Below, piece after piece: positions 36,379-46,636 of a stretch of DNA of 64,000 nucleotides. Position numbers and translations under genes: made by a program. The notes beneath the pieces are model-generated. The model did not search any database and was not told the origin of the DNA. It saw only the letters and a program-made list of their open reading frames with translations. This DNA comes from JBBQYA01 sp031412335 (GTDB taxonomy: Bacteria; Bacteroidota; Bacteroidia; Sphingobacteriales; Sphingobacteriaceae), in NCBI GenBank assembly GCA_031412335.1, contig JANOCT010000023.1:91553-155552 (forward strand), in the 5' to 3' direction. Positions within the stretch are counted from its first letter, which is position 1. Every line of letters starts with the position of its first letter.

Positions 36379-37833
36379 ATGATACGTATCTGGTTTATAT
36401 TCTTTTTACTTTTTTTCTGTTACTTGAAAGGTTTAAGCCAGATACGTTTTAATGAATCGTATGATTATAACTCTTTTGCTAATTATGTATCAGATGTAAT
36501 TGTTGTGAAAGCTGGTGGATATTTAATGGTTTCACCCTCTTTTAATCCTTTCCAAAATGATACTCTTGGGTATTCCATTACCACCCTTAACTTTATTCGG
36601 ACTGGTATTAATGGAGATACCCTTTGGACTAAACAATATCGTAAAAAAGGCTTTTACTTATTAGGCGAAAATTTAATAGAAACCGATTCGGGCTTTTTGT
36701 TTATGGGTAGTGAAACTAACCTAAAAAATGGAACAAAATCTTATTTGATTCAATGGAAATTAAATTTTTCGGGTGATACCATAGCTACCCAGCAAATGAA
36801 TATTTTACCTGGGAATGATTATGCTATGGAAATTATAAAAACAAGGGATGGTGGATATGCTGTCATAGGGCAAACATGCAATCAATCTAATTCAAACTGT
36901 GATTATTATTTACTTAAATTAGATAGTTTAGGTAATAAGCAATGGCATCAAACTTATGCACAAACAGCAACTAGTTTTGAATATCCAGAATCTATAGTTG
37001 AAGAGTCGAATGGTAACTTTTATCTTTTTGGCACATCCGCTATTTTGGGAATAGGTTTACAATATTTAATTAAAACAGATTCTGTAGGAAAGAAAATATG
37101 GTCAAAGAACTACAGCCCATTTTTACAGCAAGCAGGCACCGGTGTTTTTTTTATAGACAGTGATTACTTAATACTCACCGGAGGTTATGAAGACTTAACC
37201 GACAATTACATTAAAGGATATATTAATAAAATTGACACTTCTGGTATAGTGAAATGGACAAAAGCATATAACAGTGTACAAAGTTGCCAACTAAGTGGCG
37301 GATTGATAGATATCAATAAAGATCTACTATTGATTGGCCTAATGACAAATTTTGATAGTATTAATACTTTATGTGGTTGTTTAGTAAAGGTAAATAGTTC
37401 TGGAGATAGTTTGTTTCAACGTGCTTATAATTCTGGTAATCAGTTTCCAGAATGGTTATTTAGCATTAAACCAACCAACGACGGCTATATTATGGCTGGC
37501 TATAGCGTTGGTGCTACGCAAGATGCATGTTTAGTAAAAGTCGACACTTTTGGTTGCCTAATCCCAGGATGCCAAACCGTTGGCTTACCAAACATTCCGT
37601 TTAATATAGATCCTATTAACATCTTTCCAAATCCTGCCAATGAATATCTTAATCTAAGCCATTCCGAAAAAATTGTTTCATACAGAATGGCAGATATGCT
37701 GGGTAGAATTGTGCTGGAATCAAGGTTTTTGGAAGAACCAATTGATATCAAACAATTAAAAACGGGTGCTTACATCATTCAGGTTATGTTGAGCAATGGC
37801 TCGCAAGGTTTTGGTAGGTTTGTGAAGGAGTGA
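36379..37833 (+). CDS. T9SS-sorted secreted beta-repeat protein
   Basis: A 484-residue protein with a signal peptide (about 1-21, ending GLSQ) and a type A T9SS sorting domain (from NIFPNPANEYLNLSHSEKIV near residue 415 to the C-terminus). The body is made of repeats of about 50 residues with the pattern DGGYAVIGQT, NGNFYLFGTS and NDGYIMAGYS, each followed by a strand with LLKLDSLGNKQWHQTY or similar, suggesting a beta-propeller of six to seven blades. No catalytic motif was seen. It is probably made together with the S8 protease, 10 bases upstream, and may be a binding partner or adhesin. Confidence 0.82.
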   Translation: MIRIWFIFFLLFFCYLKGLSQIRFNESYDYNSFANYVSDVIVVKAGGYLMVSPSFNPFQNDTLGYSITTLNFIRTGINGDTLWTKQYRKKGFYLLGENLIETDSGFLFMGSETNLKNGTKSYLIQWKLNFSGDTIATQQMNILPGNDYAMEIIKTRDGGYAVIGQTCNQSNSNCDYYLLKLDSLGNKQWHQTYAQTATSFEYPESIVEESNGNFYLFGTSAILGIGLQYLIKTDSVGKKIWSKNYSPFLQQAGTGVFFIDSDYLILTGGYEDLTDNYIKGYINKIDTSGIVKWTKAYNSVQSCQLSGGLIDINKDLLLIGLMTNFDSINTLCGCLVKVNSSGDSLFQRAYNSGNQFPEWLFSIKPTNDGYIMAGYSVGATQDACLVKVDTFGCLIPGCQTVGLPNIPFNIDPINIFPNPANEYLNLSHSEKIVSYRMADMLGRIVLESRFLEEPIDIKQLKTGAYIIQVMLSNGSQGFGRFVKE

Positions 37834-37862
37834 TTTTATTATTCTAAAAAACTATTTATTAA

Positions 37863-37875
37863 ATGCCGTAGGCAT
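37863..37875. repeat. Palindromic intergenic motif ATGCCGTAGGCAT
   Basis: A perfect five-base inverted repeat ATGCC-GTA-GGCAT lies 30 bases after the cargo gene stop, followed by GACCCTTTGG. From memory, very similar palindromes recur in intergenic regions of several Bacteroidota; in this window I found only this copy. Confidence 0.5.
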
Positions 37876-37960
37876 GACCCTTTGGTAAAAACTGATTATT
37901 CAATTTTATATTAAATACCATATTCAAGACCTCTTATTAAAAATAGGATGTTTTTTTAAT

Positions 37961-37979
37961 GGGTCGCTCCTCTGGAGCT
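37961..37979. repeat. Hairpin repeat, copy 1 (GGGTCGCTCCTCTGGAGCT)
   Basis: A 19-base sequence with the inverted repeat GCTCC-TCT-GGAGC. It is one of two copies 52 bases apart that differ at one base. It is GC-rich against its AT-rich surroundings and lies in a 284-base gap between a T9SS cargo gene and a convergent glycosyltransferase gene. Confidence 0.7.
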
Positions 37980-38012
37980 TTGAATTTTTTTTTGTTTGTC
38001 TTGGCTTCCAAA

Positions 38013-38031
38013 GGGTCGCTCCGCTGGAGCT
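38013..38031. repeat. Hairpin repeat, copy 2 (GGGTCGCTCCGCTGGAGCT)
   Basis: Second copy of the 19-base unit, 18 of 19 identical to the first, with stem GCTCC-GCT-GGAGC. The single difference is in the loop, so the stem is preserved. No T run follows, so it is not a normal terminator, though either copy could slow transcription or protect mRNA ends. Confidence 0.7.
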
Positions 38032-38117
38032 AGAAGTTGAAAAGTAAATTTAAAACTTTGGGACAATGAAGTTCATAATTGAAACATAACAATCTATTCT
38101 TCAACATTAAAAATATC

Positions 38118-39104
38118 TCACCTTTTATATTTCATCAATCCTTCTACAATTTTTGCCGTTTCTTCTGGATAATCTACTTTAATATTTTGCGTTTCAGCAA
38201 CCCAGATTTTTAATTTTTCAACGAAGTTTTGGTTTATTTCATACATCACCGGAACTCCCATTAGTCGTAACGCCTCAGCATTGCATTGCTGTTCGTACTG
38301 ACCTTTCATTGGAATGGCAAAAACTTTTTTACCCATAAAAAGTGCCTCGGCCGGTGATTCAAATCCGCCACCTGTAAGCAATCCGGCACATTCTGATAAG
38401 CTTTTATTAAAAATTGCATTATCAATTCTTAATACATCTACATTTCGGTTGGTGTAATTTTCTTTATTATGCTTAGAAAAAACTTGCCATTTCACATCTT
38501 GCAATTGCGTTAAATAATTTACCAACAAAACATCATCAAACGCAGGAAGGTAAACCGTATAATGGCCTTTATTTGATATGGCTAACTCTCTAATTTCCTT
38601 GCGAATAATGGGTGTATGAATAAAATCGTCGTACTTGGCAAAATGAAAGCCAACTTGATACGTACTTGGTGCATAATTTTTCAACACAGCTGGCCCAAGC
38701 AAATCGAATGTTTTTACTTTCGGTGTTTTAGGAGATAAAAATGCAGATTGATGACTCAAAGCTACAGATGGTATTTTTTTCCATTTGCAAGCCCAAGCCG
38801 TTATTGGTTCGAAATCGTTGATAATTAAATCATATTTCTCAACCGGCATCGAGCGAATATCTTTCAAAAGCTCTCCCAATCGAATAATTTTTGCCGTACC
38901 GAGGTAATCAATTCCTCCATTTTTACCAAAAACAAAGCTAAAACCATGTTTTTTATAGGTTAAATCTTGGGTTAAAGAAACCTGAGCTTGAGTTCCACTT
39001 ACCATTAAATCCAATTCTCCATAATTTTGAAGATGCGGAATAATATCGCGAGCGCGGCTTAAATGACCATTTCCAGTTCCTTGAATTGCAAAAAGAATTT
39101 TCAT
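38118..39104 (-). CDS. Glycosyltransferase family protein (MJ1255/UDP-GlcNAc transferase-like)
   Basis: The 328-residue protein begins MKILFAIQGTGNGHLSRARD, the glycine-rich start of GT-B type transferases of the TIGR00661 (MJ1255) group. The C-terminal half shows SECAGLLTGGGFESPAEALF near residue 235, the donor-nucleotide site shared with MurG-like enzymes, followed by GKKVFAIPMKGQYEQQCNAE. Acceptor and sugar are unknown; surface glycan or glycolipid synthesis is likely. It is a single gene, convergent with the cargo gene to its left and divergent from tamB to its right, with 133 bases between the two starts. Confidence 0.85.
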   Translation of the reverse strand: MKILFAIQGTGNGHLSRARDIIPHLQNYGELDLMVSGTQAQVSLTQDLTYKKHGFSFVFGKNGGIDYLGTAKIIRLGELLKDIRSMPVEKYDLIINDFEPITAWACKWKKIPSVALSHQSAFLSPKTPKVKTFDLLGPAVLKNYAPSTYQVGFHFAKYDDFIHTPIIRKEIRELAISNKGHYTVYLPAFDDVLLVNYLTQLQDVKWQVFSKHNKENYTNRNVDVLRIDNAIFNKSLSECAGLLTGGGFESPAEALFMGKKVFAIPMKGQYEQQCNAEALRLMGVPVMYEINQNFVEKLKIWVAETQNIKVDYPEETAKIVEGLMKYKR

Positions 39105-39237
39105 ATAAAAATAAATGCCAATGCTACTTATTTTCTTTATAAATGTTATGTTAACAATTTGTTAAGGAATTTTTGGAGGAAGATTTGCAAACTTCAATTT
39201 TCAACTATCTATCTTTAATTGACTATACTTATTTCGT

Positions 39238-42200
39238 TTGAAAAAATATCTTAAAGTAGCCCTTAAAATATTCTTATGGCTGATTGGGTTCATATTCTTC
39301 CTTATTTTGATCGTTTTCTTTGTGATTCAAATCCCCAAAGTGCAGAATTATGTCGCAGATAGAGGAACTAAATTTTTAGCAAGCAAAACCAAATCGGTTG
39401 TCCGCCTTCGCGACCTTAGAATCAGATTTCCAAAAACTGTTATACTGAATGGTCTATACATGGAAACCCCAGAACGCGATACATTACTTTATGCTGGAGA
39501 ATTGCGAATTAATGTTTCATTAACAGACTTGCTTTCAAAAAAAATAACGGTGAATCTGTTGAGTATTGATTCGCTAACTGCCAATGTAAGTCGTTCAATG
39601 CCAGATAGTACATTCAATTTCAATTATATAATTAAGGCTTTTGACAGTGGTAAACCTGCCGTTCCAAAAGATACGACCAAGCAAGCTAAACCTTGGAATA
39701 TTGGTGTAGAAACAATCCGATTAACTCATATCAATGCCAATTATATGGATGCTGTAACGGGTATTGATACAAAAATAATTTTAGGAGAATTAAAAACAGA
39801 TTTTAAAACTTTTGACCTGAATAAACAAAAAGTAATAGTTGATGAACTTTTGCTAAAAGGTACAACTGCTTATTATAAACAGAGTAAAGAAATACTAAAA
39901 GACAGTGTAATTAAACCCTACGCCCCTATATTATTTGATTTTGGAATTGACAAAATAACCTTAGCCAACATTGATGTAACCTATGAAAACACCATAGATG
40001 GAATTAAAACCGGAATTAAATTAGGCGATGCACGAATAATAGCAGATGAAATAAATCTGAATAAAGAATTAATAAAATTAAACGAATTTACCCTTAAAAA
40101 TACTACCGCGTTTTTTGAACAACAAAAGAAAGCCGATGAAGTAAAAGTCGAAAAAGCTGTTGAAGAAGCTGTTACTGCAATTACTGAAAACAAACCCAAT
40201 TGGAAAGTAAGTCTAGATAAATTAGGACTAGAAAACATTAATTTATTGATGAATAATTTCAATTCTTCTCCAACTAAAGGAATAGATTTTAATCGCCTTG
40301 CTATCCGCAATCTTGATTTTAGTGTACAAGATATTCAATATAGTGCAAGTAGTACCAAAGCTACCATTACACATTTGAGTGCTGTTGAAAAAAGTGGTTT
40401 TGAAATTAAAGAACTGAAAGCTGACTTAGTTTATGACTCTACACATTCAGAAATAGCGAATTTAAATTTCCAAACAGGAAATTCTGTTTTTACTAAATAT
40501 GTTTCATTAAGCTATCCAAATATTGCCAGTTTATCAAGCAATATTGCAGAGGCTGTTATTAATGCTGATTTGCCAAATGTGAAAATTGGATTGCAAGACG
40601 TCTTTTATTTTGCACCAGATTTAATCAAAAACCCATCATTAAACAGAAATAAAAACGAAAAAATAAATCTATCAGCAAAGCTAAATGGTAAAGTAAAAGA
40701 TTTAACTATTGAATATCTAAACGTTGATCTTTTAGGAAATACTATTTTAAAATCATCAGGTACAATTAAAGGATTGCCAGATGCTAAAAAAAGTTATTTT
40801 AATTTAACTGTTGAAGAATTAAGAACTACCCGATCAGCAATTTTCCAATTAGCTAAAGAGCAAATTCCTGCTACGACAACTGTTCCTGAGCAAATTGCTT
40901 TAACAGCAAAATACACTGGAACGCTTTCTGATTTTAATATGAAAACTGCCATAAATACAAGTTTAGGTGGCATTACAGCTGACGTGCAAATGCGTGGAAT
41001 GCAATCTAAATTGCCTGTTTACACCGTTAATACCAATCTCAAAAACCTAAATGCTGGAGTTTTATTAAAGCAACAAAGTACACTTGGTAAATTTACTGGA
41101 AATGCACAAATAACTGGAAAAGGATTAAATGAAGAAACAATAAGAGCAAAGGTTGCTGTTCTTTTAAACAATGCCGATTTAAATGGTTATGAGTATCGGA
41201 GATTAGCGATAAATGGAGATATCGATCGGAAAAGTTTTATTGGAAAAATAAGTATTGACGATCGCGATGTTGCATTTGTACTTGATGCTGATTTGAATAT
41301 GAATAAACAAATACCTGAATATGGAATGGTATTAGATTTAAAAGCTGCAGATTTAAAAGCCTTAAAATTAGGAGATAAAGATTTTAAGGTGAAAGGTTTA
41401 ATTACCGCCAATTTTTCGGGAACAGACATTAACACCATTAATGGAAAATTGGACATGAAAAAAGTAGTAATGGTAACCAATAACAAAACTTACTTTATTG
41501 ATTCTTTACTTGCAGCTTCATTAAATGAAGAAGGAAAGTCTGAATTGTCACTTCAAGCGCCATTTGCAGATGTAGAATTTGAAGGAAATTTCGGAATTGC
41601 CAATCTAGCAAAAGCATTAAACCAACATATTGATCGATATTTTAATTTGGACGGAATTATTTCAAACGAAAAAATTCCATTGCAGCGTTTTAGTTTTGCA
41701 GTAAAAGTAAAAGATCCAACGATGCTAACAGAGGTGTTTGTGCCTGGACTTACTAAACTTACACCCGGAGAAATAAGTGGAAGATTTAACAGTGATTCTG
41801 CTATTTTAATCACTAAAGTAGATATTCCGCAAATAGTTTATAATGATATTCAGATAGATAGTTTGAATATTAATATAAACTCAGATCCTGATTCTTTAAT
41901 TTATCAATTGGCGTATAGCAACCTTAAAACAGGAGATATTAAAATTTATCGCACAGCTGTTAATGGGTCAATTAATAATGAAATACTAAGTACCAAAATT
42001 CAAATTGATCACGCTGATACTGCTGGAATGTACATTATTGCAGGTCAATTAAAGAGTATAGATAATAACTTCCGTTTTAGTTTAAGTCCAGCTCAAGTAT
42101 TAAATTTTGAAAACTGGTTGGTTCTGGAAGATAATTATATCCAATTTGGAAAAGCTGGATTAATTGCCAATAATCTAAAACTTGAAAATAAAAATCAATT

Positions 42201-44310
42201 TTTATTAATTGATAGTAAAGATAAAGGTTCCAATAATTCTCCAATACAAATTGATTTTGAAAATTTTGAATTAACCACATTTTCTAAAATTTTAGAACAG
42301 GATTCATCATTGTTCAGAGGTCAATTGAATGGTGATGTAGAATTAAAAAACCTGCAAACTAAACCAGGGTTTTTGGCCGATCTGGAAATCAGAGACTTTA
42401 GTTTTAAGAGTGATACATTGGGAACGATAAAAGTAAATGCTAATAATGCTGAGGAAGATAAATATGCTGTAAAAGTAGCTATAAATGGAAATGAAAATGA
42501 TGTTTCCATTAATGGTATTTATAACGCAAAAGATTCATTAAATGCATTAAATTTTAATTTAGAGCTGGCAAATTTAAACCTTGAATCCATTGAACCATTT
42601 ACTTTAGGAAACGTACGTGATATGTCTGGAAATTTAACTGGAGAAATGAAAATAAATGGCTCTATATCTTCACCAAGATTGAATGGAAACTTGAATCTCA
42701 TAAATGCTAATTTCACTCCAACCATTATAAATACACCATTATATGCTGAAAACGAGACCATAAACATTAATTCAGAAGGAGTTACATTTAAAGATTTTAC
42801 GTTATCTGATGATTTAAAAAGCCAGGCAATTTTAAATGGAAGTGTAAAAACTAAAGATTTTACAAATTTTGTATTAAACCTAAATCTTAAAACTGATAAT
42901 TTTCTGGCTTTAAATACCACAAAAAAAGAAAATGAATTATATTATGGTACTGTATTTATCGATAGCGATATTGACATTACTGGTAATCAGGATAAACCGA
43001 TGATTAATGTAAAAGCTAAAATGAACGAAGGTTCTAACTTTACCTACGCTTTACCAACTAATCAGGAAACGATACAAGAAAGTGAAGGAGTAGTTGTTTT
43101 TATTAATTCGGATACCACACTAAATCCGATAATGACGAGAAAAGATGTAAGCAAAGCTGTGGTAGATTCTACTTTGAAAGGCTTTGAATTATATGCAAAC
43201 ATCGAAATTGATCCAGAAACGCGAGTAAAAATAGTTATTGATCCTATCACAGAAGATTCATTGGTTATAAAAGGAAACGGAACGATGAGTTTGGGAATTG
43301 ATCCAAGTGGAAAGGTAAGTTTGGTTGGAGTTTATGAAATTAATGAAGGTTCCTACAAATTATCTTTCCAGAATTTTGTAAAAAGAGTATTTGAAATTCA
43401 ACCTGGAAGTACGATAAATTGGACTGGCGATCCAACTACAGGAACCGCAGATATTACAGCACTTTATCGGGTACGAACTTCTCCACTTGAATTAGTTTCT
43501 TCGCAGTTTGGAGGAAGTCCCGAAGAGCTAAATGCATATAAACAGAAATTACCATTTGAAGTTGTTTTAAATATGGATGGAAATTTATTAACTCCTGATA
43601 TTTCATTTGATATTCGTTTACCGATAGAAGATCAAGGTGCATTGGGTGGAGCTGTTGATGCAAAATTGAATGTGCTTCGCCAAGATCCGTCTGATTTAAA
43701 TAAACAGGTATTTGCATTACTGGTTTTACGAAGATTTATCGCAGATAATCCTTTAGAAAATAACAGTGGAAGTGATGTATTCTCTTCTACTGCCAGAACT
43801 ACTGTTTCTCGACTATTATCTCAGCAATTAAACTCATTTACAGAACAATACCTAAGAGGTGTAACTTTAAATTTAGAATTAGATTCCTATAATGATTTTA
43901 CGGAAACTGGAGAAGCTGAAGGAAGAACTGAACTTCAAGTAGGTGCATCTAAATCAATATTGGAAGATAGAGTTGTTGTATCGGTTGGCGGTAATGTGGA
44001 TGTAGAAGGTGAGAGGGCAAAAAATACTTCTTTAAATGATTTTGCATCTGATATCATTGTTGAATATAAACTTACTCCGGATGGCAGATATCGAGCAAAA
44101 GCATATCGAGAGAATCAATATGAGGGTTTATTGGAAGGTGAATTAACCGAAACCGGCATTGGTCTTACCTATATTCGTGATTATAACTCAACAAAAGAAC
44201 TATTTAAACGACCAGAAAAAGAAGTAATAGAAGAAGCCAAAAAGCAAAGAGCCTTAAATAAACAACGGAAATTATTGGAAAGAAAAAAACGAAAAGATGA
44301 GAAGAGATAG
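39238..44310 (+). CDS. tamB: Translocation and assembly module protein TamB (DUF490)
   Basis: TamB is a very long periplasmic protein anchored in the inner membrane that bridges to an Omp85 partner and is linked to outer-membrane protein insertion and phospholipid transport. The 1690-residue chain has one N-terminal membrane helix (about 9-32), a long stretch of repeated beta-strand sequence forming a groove, and the conserved TamB/DUF490 C-terminal domain (about 1230-1640, with ITALYRVRTSPLEL and EVVLNMDGNLLTPDISFDIR). The end is very basic (KRKLLERKKRKDEKR). The start is TTG at 39238; it follows a TTCGTTTG promoter-like sequence, so a downstream start cannot be fully excluded. The next gene, coding for its partner, starts 16 bases after the stop. 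Confidence 0.92.
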   Translation: MKKYLKVALKIFLWLIGFIFFLILIVFFVIQIPKVQNYVADRGTKFLASKTKSVVRLRDLRIRFPKTVILNGLYMETPERDTLLYAGELRINVSLTDLLSKKITVNLLSIDSLTANVSRSMPDSTFNFNYIIKAFDSGKPAVPKDTTKQAKPWNIGVETIRLTHINANYMDAVTGIDTKIILGELKTDFKTFDLNKQKVIVDELLLKGTTAYYKQSKEILKDSVIKPYAPILFDFGIDKITLANIDVTYENTIDGIKTGIKLGDARIIADEINLNKELIKLNEFTLKNTTAFFEQQKKADEVKVEKAVEEAVTAITENKPNWKVSLDKLGLENINLLMNNFNSSPTKGIDFNRLAIRNLDFSVQDIQYSASSTKATITHLSAVEKSGFEIKELKADLVYDSTHSEIANLNFQTGNSVFTKYVSLSYPNIASLSSNIAEAVINADLPNVKIGLQDVFYFAPDLIKNPSLNRNKNEKINLSAKLNGKVKDLTIEYLNVDLLGNTILKSSGTIKGLPDAKKSYFNLTVEELRTTRSAIFQLAKEQIPATTTVPEQIALTAKYTGTLSDFNMKTAINTSLGGITADVQMRGMQSKLPVYTVNTNLKNLNAGVLLKQQSTLGKFTGNAQITGKGLNEETIRAKVAVLLNNADLNGYEYRRLAINGDIDRKSFIGKISIDDRDVAFVLDADLNMNKQIPEYGMVLDLKAADLKALKLGDKDFKVKGLITANFSGTDINTINGKLDMKKVVMVTNNKTYFIDSLLAASLNEEGKSELSLQAPFADVEFEGNFGIANLAKALNQHIDRYFNLDGIISNEKIPLQRFSFAVKVKDPTMLTEVFVPGLTKLTPGEISGRFNSDSAILITKVDIPQIVYNDIQIDSLNININSDPDSLIYQLAYSNLKTGDIKIYRTAVNGSINNEILSTKIQIDHADTAGMYIIAGQLKSIDNNFRFSLSPAQVLNFENWLVLEDNYIQFGKAGLIANNLKLENKNQFLLIDSKDKGSNNSPIQIDFENFELTTFSKILEQDSSLFRGQLNGDVELKNLQTKPGFLADLEIRDFSFKSDTLGTIKVNANNAEEDKYAVKVAINGNENDVSINGIYNAKDSLNALNFNLELANLNLESIEPFTLGNVRDMSGNLTGEMKINGSISSPRLNGNLNLINANFTPTIINTPLYAENETININSEGVTFKDFTLSDDLKSQAILNGSVKTKDFTNFVLNLNLKTDNFLALNTTKKENELYYGTVFIDSDIDITGNQDKPMINVKAKMNEGSNFTYALPTNQETIQESEGVVVFINSDTTLNPIMTRKDVSKAVVDSTLKGFELYANIEIDPETRVKIVIDPITEDSLVIKGNGTMSLGIDPSGKVSLVGVYEINEGSYKLSFQNFVKRVFEIQPGSTINWTGDPTTGTADITALYRVRTSPLELVSSQFGGSPEELNAYKQKLPFEVVLNMDGNLLTPDISFDIRLPIEDQGALGGAVDAKLNVLRQDPSDLNKQVFALLVLRRFIADNPLENNSGSDVFSSTARTTVSRLLSQQLNSFTEQYLRGVTLNLELDSYNDFTETGEAEGRTELQVGASKSILEDRVVVSVGGNVDVEGERAKNTSLNDFASDIIVEYKLTPDGRYRAKAYRENQYEGLLEGELTETGIGLTYIRDYNSTKELFKRPEKEVIEEAKKQRALNKQRKLLERKKRKDEKR

Positions 44311-44326
44311 AATTAATTTCCAACTA

Positions 44327-46636
44327 ATGAATTCTCGTTTACTGTTTTTTTTAATTGCAACTATGATAATTGCAAGCAGTTGTAGCACTACTAAAAAGCT
44401 AAAACCTGGTGAGCAATTGTATATCGGTGCTGATGTAAAAATAAAAACCGAAAAAAAGGTAAGAGGCCAGAAATTTATTCAAGGGGAATTGGAAGATTTA
44501 TTATTGCCGAAACCTAACAAAAGGATTTTGAGGATGCGAATTCCTCTAGCATTTTATCAATTGGCAGGTAAAAAAAATAATGGATTTAATCGATTTTTAA
44601 AAGAGAAATTAGGAGAACCACCGGTACTCTATGAGCAAGTAAAACCAGATTTAATGATTGCGCTTATGGAAAACAAACTAACAAATAATGGTTATTTCCA
44701 ACCTTTTTTATCCTACAAAACTGAAATATCAAAAGATACTAAAAAAGTAAAACTCGTTTACGAAGTTGCAATTAAAGAACCTTATTCAATAAAAAGCTAT
44801 GTTGTAAAAGATTCATCTATACTAATTCTGGATATTATTCGAAATCAATTAGAAAAATCAGTTTTAAAAGTTGGAGATCAATACAATCTGGATAAATTGA
44901 AAGAAGAACGGGAAAGAATGGATGCTTTTTTGAAAAATGAAGGTTTCTTTTTCTTCAATTCCGATTTTTTATTTTTCGAGGCAGATACTTCTATTGGTGA
45001 AAGAACAATTGCATTAATATTAAGTGTTAAAAAAAATACACCGCGCCAAGTAACTACCATTTACAAAATGGGAGAAATAGATATTTATCCTGATTATACA
45101 TTAGGAATTGATTCTGTAAACAGGAATCCAGATACAATTATAATTGACAATAAAAACTATTTGTCAAGAAGTAATTATTTTAAACCTGAAGTAATAACGG
45201 ATGCTGTTTATTTAAGAAAATATGATTTTTACAGCAGAGAAAAACATAATTTGACACTTAGCCGACAAATGGGTTTAGGTGTTTTTAAATTTGTAAATAT
45301 CCGATTTTCAGAAGATAGCATTTGGAACGACCAATTAAATGCAAAAATTTATTTAACTCCGCTTAAGAAAAAATCTATACGATTAGAAATTGAAGGAATC
45401 ACCAAATCAAATGGAAATATCGGGCCATTATTTAATGTTACCCATCGAAACAGAAACACGTTTAGAGGTGCAGAATTATTAATATTATCTGGAAATGCTG
45501 GTTTTGAAACACAAATTAGCGGAAATAATAAAGCATTTAATTCCTACATTTTAGGTGCAGAAGCTGAACTCGATTTTCCAAGATTTATTACCCCATTCTT
45601 TAAAATAGAAAATACTTCGAGTAAGTATATTCCTAAAACTTTTGTAAAACTTGGTTATCAATTAAATAATCGGGTTCGATATTATCGCTTAAATTCTTTT
45701 GCAACAAGTTTCGGGTACGAATGGAATGAAACGGATAAAGTAAAGCATGTTTTATCTCCTATCGTGATCAATTATGTGAGTTTAAGCAACAAATCCGCAG
45801 AGTTTTTAGATATTGTACGGATCAATCCACTTTTAGAAAGAAGCTTAGAAGAACAATTTATTATAGGCTCAACCTATTCGTATACCATTAACAATCAATA
45901 CAAAACAGAATTAAAAAATCATCTTTTCTTTAATGTAACTTTTGATGTTTCTGGAAATTTAATTCGTGGAGCATTGGGTACTTTTACTAAAGGAAAACGT
46001 GGAGAAGATAATCCATTTACCATTTTCGGACAACCTTTCTCTCAATATTCAAAAGTTAATTTTGATTTCAGGCATTATTATAATGCAACCTTAACATCTA
46101 AAGTTGCTTCGAGAGTAATTATTGGAGTTGGGGTTCCCTATTTAAATTCTAGCTCATTGCCCTATATAAAACAATATTTCACAGGCGGAACCAACAGTAT
46201 TAGAGCTTTCCGATCCAGAACATTAGGTCCAGGTAGTTATCAAGCGCCAAGCAGTACGCAATCCAATTCGTTCTTTGATCAGGCTGGAGACGTAAAACTT
46301 GAATTAAATTCAGAATATCGATTTAAAATTTATAGTATTTTAAAAGGTGCTTTTTTTGTTGATGCAGGTAATATTTGGCTTATTAGGGAAAACGAAGCCG
46401 TTCCCGGTGGAGCATTTAAATTAGATAAATTTTACAAAGAATATGCTGTAGGAACTGGAGTTGGTATTCGTGCAGATGCATCTTTTTTCGTTCTCAGGTT
46501 TGATTTTGCTTTTCCACTTCGAAAACCGTTTTTACCTGAAAATGATCGTTGGGTAATAAAAGATATTGCCTTGGGAAAGAAAGATTGGCGACGTGATAAT
46601 TTAATTTTGAACGTAGCAATTGGATATCCGTTCTAG
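44327..46636 (+). CDS. TamA-like Omp85 outer-membrane lipoprotein (TamL type)
   Basis: This is an Omp85/BamA superfamily protein with POTRA domains (about 30-330) and a C-terminal 16-strand barrel (about 370-769). The conserved barrel signatures are FTGGTNSIRAFRSRTLGPG and the end FAFPLRKPFL with the last strand NLILNVAIGYPF. From ATG at 44327 it is 769 residues and has a lipoprotein signal, with Cys19 in ASSC. A lipidated TamA form is known in Bacteroidota as TamL. An upstream ATG at 44297 overlapping tamB is possible but would add ten residues before the signal. Directly downstream of tamB, it should form the TAM complex with it. Confidence 0.9.
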   Translation: MNSRLLFFLIATMIIASSCSTTKKLKPGEQLYIGADVKIKTEKKVRGQKFIQGELEDLLLPKPNKRILRMRIPLAFYQLAGKKNNGFNRFLKEKLGEPPVLYEQVKPDLMIALMENKLTNNGYFQPFLSYKTEISKDTKKVKLVYEVAIKEPYSIKSYVVKDSSILILDIIRNQLEKSVLKVGDQYNLDKLKEERERMDAFLKNEGFFFFNSDFLFFEADTSIGERTIALILSVKKNTPRQVTTIYKMGEIDIYPDYTLGIDSVNRNPDTIIIDNKNYLSRSNYFKPEVITDAVYLRKYDFYSREKHNLTLSRQMGLGVFKFVNIRFSEDSIWNDQLNAKIYLTPLKKKSIRLEIEGITKSNGNIGPLFNVTHRNRNTFRGAELLILSGNAGFETQISGNNKAFNSYILGAEAELDFPRFITPFFKIENTSSKYIPKTFVKLGYQLNNRVRYYRLNSFATSFGYEWNETDKVKHVLSPIVINYVSLSNKSAEFLDIVRINPLLERSLEEQFIIGSTYSYTINNQYKTELKNHLFFNVTFDVSGNLIRGALGTFTKGKRGEDNPFTIFGQPFSQYSKVNFDFRHYYNATLTSKVASRVIIGVGVPYLNSSSLPYIKQYFTGGTNSIRAFRSRTLGPGSYQAPSSTQSNSFFDQAGDVKLELNSEYRFKIYSILKGAFFVDAGNIWLIRENEAVPGGAFKLDKFYKEYAVGTGVGIRADASFFVLRFDFAFPLRKPFLPENDRWVIKDIALGKKDWRRDNLILNVAIGYPF

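Noticed and set aside
37961..38031. Hairpin repeats as a CRISPR array
   Set aside because: Only two copies with one 33-base gap between them, no cas genes, and the units are short palindromes.
44297..44326. Start of the TamA-like gene inside tamB
   Set aside because: The extra ten residues are polar and precede the lipoprotein signal; the ATG at 44327 gives a standard signal with Cys19.
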